Below, piece after piece: positions 58,408 through 64,000 of a DNA stretch of 64,000 bases (the stretch's first letter is position 1; every line of letters begins with the position of its first letter). The notes under the pieces were generated by a model, which saw only the letters and a list, made by a program, of their open reading frames with translations, ran no database searches and was not told the DNA's origin. The position numbers and the translations under genes were made by a program. The stretch spans positions 62,001-126,000 of the forward strand of contig NZ_AXVK01000027.1 in the NCBI RefSeq assembly GCF_000482485.1. The letters run 5' to 3'. The stretch comes from Paucisalibacillus globulus DSM 18846. GTDB lineage: Bacteria > Bacillota > Bacilli > Bacillales > Amphibacillaceae.

Positions 58408-58945
58408 GAAAATCCTCTCCCTTCGTCAAAATAGCTTTTAATTGAGCGCGTGCTCTTTTAAGCCTTGATTTAATTGTATTTTCCTTTTCACCCGTCGATA
58501 GAGCGATTTCATTTATTTTCATTTCGTTAAAATAGAAAAGGGTAATTACTTCCCGATATTTATAATCTAATTCATGAATTGCATTACTTAAATTTTGATT
58601 CCAAATCAGTCCTAGTAGTTCTTCTTCTGGGGAAATACCAGACTCACCATCTAGTACACGTTCATTTTCAAATAGTAGTAATATATTTTTCCAACTCCAC
58701 TTACGCATTCGTGAGCGACAGCAGTTCATTAAGATGGAAGTAAGCCAGCTTTTTAATTTGGCAGGGGCATCTAACTGCTTTATTTTTTCAAAAGCAATAA
58801 TGAATGTATCTTGGACCACTTCCTCAGCAGTTTGATGATCCTTTACTAATAGAAATGCTGTACGGACTAAATAATCTCCATACAGTTCCATTAATTCAAT
58901 TAGTGCACTTTCCTCTTTATCTTTTAATCTATCAACGAGATGCAA
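58367..58945 (-). CDS. ECF RNA polymerase sigma factor
   Basis: A 192-aa sigma-70 family protein of the extracytoplasmic-function class. Region 2 (~10-75) includes TAEEVVQDTFIIAFEKI and region 4 (~120-180) includes LDYKYREVITLFYFNEM and ENTIKSRLKRARAQLK. The start is TTG behind GGGGGAG. It is the first gene of the three-gene unit and overlaps its likely anti-sigma gene. The same genome region holds a second ECF gene at 62.7 kb. Confidence 0.9.
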   Translation of the reverse strand: MHLVDRLKDKEESALIELMELYGDYLVRTAFLLVKDHQTAEEVVQDTFIIAFEKIKQLDAPAKLKSWLTSILMNCCRSRMRKWSWKNILLLFENERVLDGESGISPEEELLGLIWNQNLSNAIHELDYKYREVITLFYFNEMKINEIALSTGEKENTIKSRLKRARAQLKAILTKGEDFLEESQRAIKKTSR

Positions 58946-58972
58946 GCCGGCTCTCCCCCTTTCTAATACTTA

Positions 58973-58999
58973 GATGCGGTCTATGCAAAAATAGTTGCA
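58973..58999 (-). promoter_or_regulatory. Possible autoregulated ECF promoter
   Basis: On the minus strand TGCAAC (58994-58999), a 15-base spacer and CGCATC (58973-58978) lie before the sigma gene. The AAC and CG elements resemble ECF promoters (TGAAAC/CGTC). It is only a weak match. Confidence 0.3.
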
Positions 59000-59130
59000 T
59001 AAAAATATAAATATTTTATAAAAATTATATCATGCAACTAACTACAAAAATGGACAATAAAAAAAGCACCCTCCCCAAGTGAGAAAAGTGCTAAATAGTT
59101 CCAATTACACATGGAAACACATGTTCTGTA

Positions 59131-59140
59131 TTGATATAAT
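59131..59140 (+). promoter_or_regulatory. Promoter of the type I toxin mRNA (extended -10)
   Basis: TTGATATAAT contains a perfect TATAAT with the TGn extension. Transcription would start near 59147, at the first base of the long 5'/3' pairing described for this mRNA. A weak -35 (TGGAAA) lies 17 bases upstream. Confidence 0.7.
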
Positions 59141-59220
59141 AAAAATACAACAGACAAGCTTCGGGTGAGGGGTTAAGGCGCACTCCCATTTCAATTCTTT
59201 ATTGAAAGGTGGTGATGCTC

Positions 59221-59298
59221 ATGGAGATGTTCGAAGTATTAACACTGATGATTTCATTCAGTACGTTAATCGCTTTTGTCATATCCAAAAAAGATTAA
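59221..59298 (+). CDS. Type I toxin, putative holin-like hydrophobic peptide, 25 aa
   Basis: A 25-aa peptide beginning MEMFEVLTLMIS, with one hydrophobic helix and ending in the basic/charged SKKD. It matches the putative holin-like toxin pattern (xxFEALxLMIxFxTLI) of the TxpA/BsrG-type families in Bacilli. AAAGGTGGTG lies about eight bases from ATG; a hairpin TTTCAAT/ATTGAAA lies just upstream of that site. The mRNA 5' end (59146-59182) can pair with its 3' part (59340-59375), as in other type I toxin mRNAs. An antisense RNA gene overlaps its 3' end. Confidence 0.85.
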   Translation: MEMFEVLTLMISFSTLIAFVISKKD

Positions 59299-59428
59299 TC
59301 CCTCATGTGCTTTAGCTCGGCCGTGAGGGTTAACTCCTTTGCGCCTTCCCCTCTTGTTGGGGCCAGTCTGTTGTATCCGTTCCATGTAACCAGCATGGGA
59401 CGGTTTTTTATTAGTATATTGTTTTTCT
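59286..59428 (-). ncRNA. Antisense RNA antitoxin of the type I system
   Basis: A minus-strand promoter at 59435-59462 and a terminator at 59287-59329 (arms CCCTCA and TGAGGG, then six Ts after a short gap) define an RNA of about 140 bases. It is complementary to the 3' untranslated region and the last codons of the toxin. This is the layout of RatA and SR4 antitoxins. Ends are inferred from promoter and terminator, not mapped. Confidence 0.75.
59377..59410 (+). terminator. Terminator of the toxin mRNA
   Basis: Near-perfect stem CCGTTCCATG/CATGGGACGG with a seven-base loop, then TTTTTT. Confidence 0.9.
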
Positions 59429-59434
59429 AGCTTC

Positions 59435-59462
59435 ATTATAACATGTATAAATATTTTGTAAA
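59435..59462 (-). promoter_or_regulatory. SigA promoter of the antisense RNA
   Basis: Minus strand TTTACA, 16-base spacer, perfect TATAAT. It faces the toxin gene and has no protein gene of its own. Confidence 0.75.
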
Positions 59463-59520
59463 TTAAGTTTACCACGTTACAAGTGATTTTCAAAAAAGGA
59501 TTTTTTCTGGAAAACTAATT

Positions 59521-60282
59521 CTATTCCTCCAAATTTTTATGTATAACATTTAAAATACCACTTAATTCCATAACATCTATTTGTCCCGGTGCAGAACTTT
59601 CTCTACCTGAACCAAACGTAGCAGCAGATCCAAACACTTCACCGGTTAACCTACTCACTACACCTTTCTCCCCCATTGATACAGTAATAAAGGGACGATC
59701 CGAATACTTTTCCTTCATCGTATTAGAGGCATCTAATAATGTAATAACATCTTGGGTATTATTAGGCATGACCGCAATCTTCGGAATATCAGCACCTAGC
59801 TCTTGCATCTTTCGTAAGCGAGAAATTATTTCTTCCTTCTTAGGTGTTTTATGAAAATCGTGATTGGACATAACAATATAGATTCCATTTTCCTTAGCCA
59901 TACAAACTAAATCGGTGACAAGGTCATCCCCAAGAAAAAGCTCCATATCTACTAAATCAATTAACTTGGACTGGATAGCCATCTTTATCAGTTTTTGATA
60001 AAATTCAACTGAAGCTTCCCTTTTCCCACCTTCATTAAAACTTCTAAATGTGAATAGTATTGGCTTATCTACTAATATATCTCGTAAATTCGAAAGCATT
60101 CCTTGGACCGCATCTAAATTTCCAACTTCGGCATAGGTATCAACTCGCCATTCCACAATATCTGGTTTAAGTCCCATAACATGATGTACTTCCTTCACCA
60201 ATTCTGAATCGGTACTTCCAATCAATGGAACGATAATTTTTGGAATACCTTGACCAATACTTACATTTCTTACTTTAATCAT
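59521..60282 (-). CDS. aroD: 3-dehydroquinate dehydratase, type I
   Basis: Shikimate-pathway enzyme (class I, Schiff-base) converting 3-dehydroquinate to 3-dehydroshikimate. About 253 aa; EWRVDTY carries conserved Glu/Arg, the catalytic His lies in SNHDFHKTP and the Schiff-base Lys in PKIAVMPNN. I start at ATG 60282, eight bases after AGGTGG; a GTG four codons upstream overlaps that site. It is not next to other aro genes. Many Bacilli have type II enzymes instead. Confidence 0.95.
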   Translation of the reverse strand: MIKVRNVSIGQGIPKIIVPLIGSTDSELVKEVHHVMGLKPDIVEWRVDTYAEVGNLDAVQGMLSNLRDILVDKPILFTFRSFNEGGKREASVEFYQKLIKMAIQSKLIDLVDMELFLGDDLVTDLVCMAKENGIYIVMSNHDFHKTPKKEEIISRLRKMQELGADIPKIAVMPNNTQDVITLLDASNTMKEKYSDRPFITVSMGEKGVVSRLTGEVFGSAATFGSGRESSAPGQIDVMELSGILNVIHKNLEE

Positions 60283-60416
60283 ACTTTTTACCACCTATTC
60301 ATATTGGAACATAATGAAACTATAACCTACCTCAAATCATGAGTATACAATTACTACATAGCATTGAAGATTGCTGGCAATAAGTACATTAATTCTAACA
60401 TAATCTTTCGCGTTAA

Positions 60417-62051
60417 CTATAAGGAGTTATCCTTCAATTTCAATAACTCTTCCTCAATTTTTTCTAGATCAATCCTTTCAAATAGCGGTTTTACTTTTCT
60501 CAAGGATATGGATTCAAGTTCAATTTCTCCCCATTTGGGAAGAGCGATTCCCAATGTATGTTGAATTTCCTCACTCGAAAAAGGAATAAATGGATTCAAT
60601 AGTTGCGAAAGATTCGCAATGATATAGACACAGGTTGCCAATGTATCTGCACACTCCTTAGGATTTCCCTTCACCTGAACCCAAGGCTTCTGCTTATCAA
60701 AATACTTATTAGCACCGCGCACAAATGAAAAAATCTCCTCCAACGCTTTCTTAAATTGAGCACGTTCAATTAGATTTCCCACTTCATCGTACAAGACATT
60801 TACTTTCTCTCTTATTTCTGTATCAATTATCCCATTTGGTATAACACCTTCAAACGATTTTTCTATAAACTTCAACGTCCGATTTACAAAATTACCGTAT
60901 GCACCAAGCAACTCACTATTATGACTATATACAAATTCTCGCCAAGAGAAATCTGCATCCCGTGTTTCCGGTGCATTTGCGATAAGAAAATATCTAATCG
61001 AATCTGGCTGATAACTTTTCAACATTTCAGGAACCCATATTGCCCAATTTCTACTCGTTGACAATTTCTTCTGTTCAATGGTTACATACTCATTTGAAAC
61101 AATATGAGAAGGAAGTGCCCTACTGCCGATACTTGTTAATATACTTGGCCAGATAATCGAGTGAAATGGAATATTGTCTTTCCCATGTACGTAATAGGAA
61201 GTTGTCTCTTCATCCCAAAATATTGACTCATCTTTCCCATTATCTATTGCCCACTGATTACTTGCCGAATAGTATCCTGTTACGGCTTCAATCCATACAT
61301 AAATTTTCTTATCCTCATATCCTTTTACTGGTACACCAATACCATTTGGTAAATCTCGCGAAACAGCTCGATCCACTAATCCTTCTTTTAAGTATCTCTC
61401 CGAAAGTTGAATGGCGTTGTCCCTCCATAACCCCTTTATTTTTGCGTTAGTAACATATTCCTCGATTGCTCCTTGTAAGGTACCTAACTTGAAATAAAAA
61501 TGTTCTGTTACCTTTACAATTGGCTCATCTCCACACGTTTTACAAGTCTTATTCATTAGTTCAATAGGATTTAACAAGTTCGAGCAATAATCGCATTGGT
61601 CACCCCTAGCTTGTGCACTACAATGTGGACAACTCCCTTCTACAAATCTGTCAGGTAAGAATTGTTCACAGTTATTACAGTAGCACTGGTCTTCTTCTGT
61701 TTTATATAGTTTACCGCCTTCTAACAGTTGCAAAAATACATCTTGAACAACTTCATGATGTAGGGGACTATCGGTTCTCGTATAGCAATCATAGGTAAAT
61801 CCCAGTTTTTCAAAGCTTTCCTTAAATTCCTTATGATACTTATCAGCTATATCCTTTGTTGTTACATTTTCCTGCTTTGCCTTGATGGCAATTGGGGTAC
61901 CATTACAATCACTTCCAGAAACGTATAGTACCTCCTCTCCCTTTAATCGAAAGTACCTAGCCAAAATATCTCCCGGCAAAAGACTTGATAAGTGCCCAAT
62001 ATGCAAGGAACCATTTGCATATGGCCATGCCCCACCAATAAAAATACTCAT
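60417..62051 (-). CDS. metG: Methionyl-tRNA synthetase (type with two zinc knuckles)
   Basis: A 544-aa class I synthetase charging tRNA-Met. HIGH is at 17-20 (NGSLHIGH) and the KMSKS equivalent is KLSTS. Two complete Cys4 knuckles follow (CNNC...CPHC and CDYC...CKTC), as in the archaeal-like MetRS2 type, whereas the usual Bacillus enzyme is longer with a C-terminal tRNA-binding domain absent here. It may be a second synthetase. ATG 62051 follows AAGGAGG; a Met-specific T-box leader lies upstream. Confidence 0.92.
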   Translation of the reverse strand: MSIFIGGAWPYANGSLHIGHLSSLLPGDILARYFRLKGEEVLYVSGSDCNGTPIAIKAKQENVTTKDIADKYHKEFKESFEKLGFTYDCYTRTDSPLHHEVVQDVFLQLLEGGKLYKTEEDQCYCNNCEQFLPDRFVEGSCPHCSAQARGDQCDYCSNLLNPIELMNKTCKTCGDEPIVKVTEHFYFKLGTLQGAIEEYVTNAKIKGLWRDNAIQLSERYLKEGLVDRAVSRDLPNGIGVPVKGYEDKKIYVWIEAVTGYYSASNQWAIDNGKDESIFWDEETTSYYVHGKDNIPFHSIIWPSILTSIGSRALPSHIVSNEYVTIEQKKLSTSRNWAIWVPEMLKSYQPDSIRYFLIANAPETRDADFSWREFVYSHNSELLGAYGNFVNRTLKFIEKSFEGVIPNGIIDTEIREKVNVLYDEVGNLIERAQFKKALEEIFSFVRGANKYFDKQKPWVQVKGNPKECADTLATCVYIIANLSQLLNPFIPFSSEEIQHTLGIALPKWGEIELESISLRKVKPLFERIDLEKIEEELLKLKDNSL

Positions 62052-62075
62052 TTTACTTTCCTCCTTTTTTAGAAT

Positions 62076-62345
62076 CAAAAAATCCCTCGCCCATAGATTA
62101 AATAATCTAAGGACGAGGGATTAGCTCGTGATACCACCTTAATTCACCAATAACTCACATTATTAGCCTCAGCAAGTACGGAGTTACTATGCACTCTTAT
62201 ACTCTGACATTTATAACGAGTGCCAAATCTCGTCAAAGCCTATTTTCATATGGAAAAGTCGACTTTGAAGCTCCAAGGCCATTTTCAATCAACCGTTTTC
62301 TGCTTCTTTTCAGCTACCGAAGCTCTCTGCTTAAGAAAACTTAAT
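62076..62345 (-). promoter_or_regulatory. T-box riboswitch of metG (Met specifier)
   Basis: On the minus strand the leader shows the AGCAGAGAGC start of stem I, a probable specifier ATG in GAAAATGGCC, the T-box AAGGTGGTATCACG that binds uncharged tRNA, and an intrinsic terminator (62083-62122, arms AATCCCTCG and CGAGGGATT) with T run. Uncharged tRNA-Met should favour the antiterminator. ATG as specifier agrees with the gene controlled. Confidence 0.92.
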
Positions 62346-62507
62346 TGATTTACTTTCCTTATCGTTGCTGTTAAGTATTTTCACTATTATTGCATAATAA
62401 CAAAAAAATTAAAAGTACTTTTCAAAAATCTTTTCTACGTTTCAAATTCAAAAAGAACATAGCTTATTGATTCTTGGAAAATATAATATCAAGGAGGGAT
62501 ATAGTGT

Positions 62508-62675
62508 ATGAAGAAAAAACTAACGGAAACAGAAAAAGCTAACATAGAACTAAACAATTACTTCAATGATGATAAAAATGACGGTCCAGATATAGATCAA
62601 CTGGTTAATAACAATAATATCTCATTAGTTCTTAACTCTAGTAAGGATGACGATAAAGACAACGAAGATATGTGA
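62508..62675 (+). CDS. Small acidic protein, 55 aa, unknown function
   Basis: A short ORF with an excellent site AAGGAGGG nine bases before ATG. The N-terminus is basic (MKKKLTETEK), the rest rich in Asp and Asn (NNYFNDDKNDGPDIDQ, SSKDDDKDNED). It is probably disordered. It is divergent from the T-box/metG unit. A terminator-like hairpin follows at 62700-62728. I do not recognise the family. Confidence 0.65.
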   Translation: MKKKLTETEKANIELNNYFNDDKNDGPDIDQLVNNNNISLVLNSSKDDDKDNEDM

Positions 62676-62697
62676 CAACCTCTCATTTAAATTCAAA

Positions 62698-62730
62698 ACT
62701 CCCCAGCAAAATTTCATCGCTGGGGAGATT
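62698..62730. terminator. Bidirectional hairpin between the acidic protein and the sigma gene
   Basis: Perfect stem CTCCCCAGC/GCTGGGGAG with an 11-base loop, between convergent genes. T-rich tails are short on both sides. Confidence 0.7.
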
Positions 62731-62732
62731 GA

Positions 62733-63248
62733 TCAAGCACTAATTTGATTTTGCAATTGAACCTTCAAATGTTTTCGCGCACGGCTAATCCTAGTTTTCA
62801 CGGTAGATAGTTTAAGATTTAAACGGCTTGCAATCTCTTCCGTTTTTAATTCCTTGATTTTAAGTACCATTACATTCCGATAAATCGTTCCTAATTCAAG
62901 TATTTCCTCTTCAACGTCTTCTACTAGAATGGATAATTCCACTTCGTTTTCCACATGTTGATTGTTTACTGAGTTAAGTTTTAAAAGCTCATCTTGGTCC
63001 ATCAGAATTCCTTTTTTACTTTTTTCATAGCGAATCATATCAATTGCTGTTCGCCTTGCGATAACAGATAACCAAGCAGCAATTTTCTCTGTAGACTGAA
63101 TGGTGTCACTGTTCTTCATTACTTTGATAAATGTTTCCTGAACAACATCTTCAGCTAGTTGAAGATCCTTCACCATGGCGTTGATTTGGTAAACTAACCG
63201 ATTATAATGTACCGTATATATTTCTGAGATATCCATTGTTCCCACCAT
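62733..63248 (-). CDS. ECF RNA polymerase sigma factor next to a histidine kinase
   Basis: About 171 aa, sigma-70 family. Region 2 includes QLAEDVVQETFIKVMKN and region 4 LKTEEIASRLNLKLSTVKTRISRARKHL. I take ATG 63248, six bases after AAGGGGG; ATG 63236 is also possible. It lies directly downstream of, and nearly abuts, a histidine kinase gene on the same strand. No anti-sigma gene follows, and the response regulator, if any, must lie outside the window. Confidence 0.88.
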   Translation of the reverse strand: MVGTMDISEIYTVHYNRLVYQINAMVKDLQLAEDVVQETFIKVMKNSDTIQSTEKIAAWLSVIARRTAIDMIRYEKSKKGILMDQDELLKLNSVNNQHVENEVELSILVEDVEEEILELGTIYRNVMVLKIKELKTEEIASRLNLKLSTVKTRISRARKHLKVQLQNQISA

Positions 63249-63270
63249 TAAGACCCCCTTGTTATTCCCC

Positions 63271-64000
63271 TTAATCTTGAACATGGAGCGTAATGGTTAC
63301 TTTAAATAAATCACCATCTGTATCTATCTCAAGTTCTCCATCATGAAGCTCAACGATGGATTGTGCAATGGCCAAGCCAAGTCCGCTTCCATCTGTATGA
63401 CGAGATGTATCGCCCCGTTTAAATCGCTCAAATAATTCATCCGTACTTTCCTTCAGCTCATATTTAGAAACATTCTTAAAGTTAATCATTATCTTACCCT
63501 TCTCGACTGATAAATTAATGTACACCCGAGAATGCTCTAATGAATACTTCAGTATATTTCCAATAAGGTTATCAAATACTCGCCATAGTTTTTGCCCATC
63601 CACTAAAGCAATTACCGGCGGGTCATCATATGTTACTCTAAATTGTAAAGTAGATTCATTAATCATGTCGTCGTATTCACCTAATGCTTGCTGCAATAAT
63701 TGGACAAGATCAACTTTTTCTTTTCTTAATTCAATATTTCCACTAGCCATCTTGGAAACTTCAAATAAATCATCGATAAGAACCTTTAGCCGTTTTGATT
63801 TTCTATCTATAATCTCCAAGTATGCAGCACTTTCTTCTCCTAGGTCTTTTTGTTCTTTTAATAACTCTGTATACGTAATAATTGAGGTAAGTGGTGTTCG
63901 TAAATCATGACTTACATTGGTAATTAGTTCTGTTTTCAATCGTTCACTTTTCGCTTGTTCTGTTTGGGATTGTTTTACCCCTTGCTTTAGTACATTAATG
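63271..64000 (-). CDS. Sensor histidine kinase, C-terminal part (truncated by window edge)
   Basis: The frame is open to the right edge; about 243 codons are visible. The dimerisation/phosphorylation helix carries the phospho-acceptor His in ITNVSHDLRTPLTSI. The HATPase domain has the N box (FDNLIGNILKYS) and a G box (GSGLGLAIAQSIVELH). The sensing part lies beyond the window. It resembles VanS/PhoR-like kinases. The ECF sigma gene follows 22 bases later. Confidence 0.9.
   Translation of the reverse strand, partial: INVLKQGVKQSQTEQAKSERLKTELITNVSHDLRTPLTSIITYTELLKEQKDLGEESAAYLEIIDRKSKRLKVLIDDLFEVSKMASGNIELRKEKVDLVQLLQQALGEYDDMINESTLQFRVTYDDPPVIALVDGQKLWRVFDNLIGNILKYSLEHSRVYINLSVEKGKIMINFKNVSKYELKESTDELFERFKRGDTSRHTDGSGLGLAIAQSIVELHDGELEIDTDGDLFKVTITLHVQD

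Noticed and set aside
59266-59493. 75-codon minus-strand frame opposite the small toxin
   Set aside because: It has no ribosome binding site and lies across the antisense RNA, its promoter and two terminators; the RNA explanation fits better.

Overview
The window is a low-GC Firmicutes chromosome segment, most like a Bacillaceae genome of the Oceanobacillus/Virgibacillus type. The evidence is AT-rich sequence, strong AGGAGG-type ribosome binding sites, frequent TTG starts, SAM, T-box and guanidine riboswitches, and gene order matching Bacillus subtilis (sufCDSUB; metNIQ; yusE-yusF-gcvH-yusI; fadN-fadA-fadE). The genus is an inference. No rRNA, tRNA, CRISPR array, prophage or transposase was seen.

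Layout. 1-5.7 kb: start of a secreted protein, then the SUF iron-sulfur assembly operon. 5.9-9.4 kb: a 56-codon small gene and the methionine ABC importer behind a SAM riboswitch. 9.4-11.9 kb: YusE, YusF, GcvH, YusI and a VanZ-like membrane protein. 12.2-18 kb: the fatty-acid beta-oxidation operon fadN-fadA-fadE with a FadR-type operator and a GC-rich repeat between fadA and fadE. 18.2-22 kb: zinc importer znuA-znuC-znuB, the regulator zur and two fluoride-channel subunits, behind a Zur box. 22-23.6 kb: a guanidine exporter pair (gdnC/gdnD) whose probable guanidine-I riboswitch lies about 840 bp upstream, with two structured repeats between. 23.6-31 kb: a MoxR/DUF58/DUF4129 operon, a CNNM/CBS transporter, a YitT-like protein and a NlpC/P60 hydrolase. 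31-38 kb: glyoxylate shunt (aceB-aceA), a 33-aa zinc-ribbon protein, UppP, DedA, an LLM oxidoreductase and a DUF1836 protein. 38-46.3 kb: hemolysin III, an AraC regulator and a disaccharide operon (binding protein, two permeases, GH65 phosphorylase, beta-phosphoglucomutase). 46.5-53.4 kb: an M42 peptidase, two rhodaneses, nsrR/hmp with an NsrR box, a coiled-coil protein, a frameshifted DinB-like gene, a GNAT enzyme and a membrane-anchored L12-like protein. 53.5-59 kb: a MurA paralogue with Asp at the fosfomycin-target Cys, its DeoR-type neighbour, and an ECF sigma/membrane partner/effector operon. 59.1-59.5 kb: a complete type I toxin-antitoxin locus. 59.5-64 kb: aroD, a T-box-controlled methionyl-tRNA synthetase, a 55-aa acidic protein, an ECF sigma factor and the C-terminal part of a histidine kinase cut by the window edge.

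Most notable: (1) the unlisted 25-aa toxin with an antisense RNA at 59.1-59.46 kb; (2) the guanidine riboswitch separated from its exporter by repeats and a second hairpin; (3) a three-member repeat family whose terminal stems vary in sequence but stay self-complementary; (4) two leaders where a hairpin sits between the Shine-Dalgarno sequence and the start codon; (5) the Cys-to-Asp MurA paralogue paired with a DeoR regulator.
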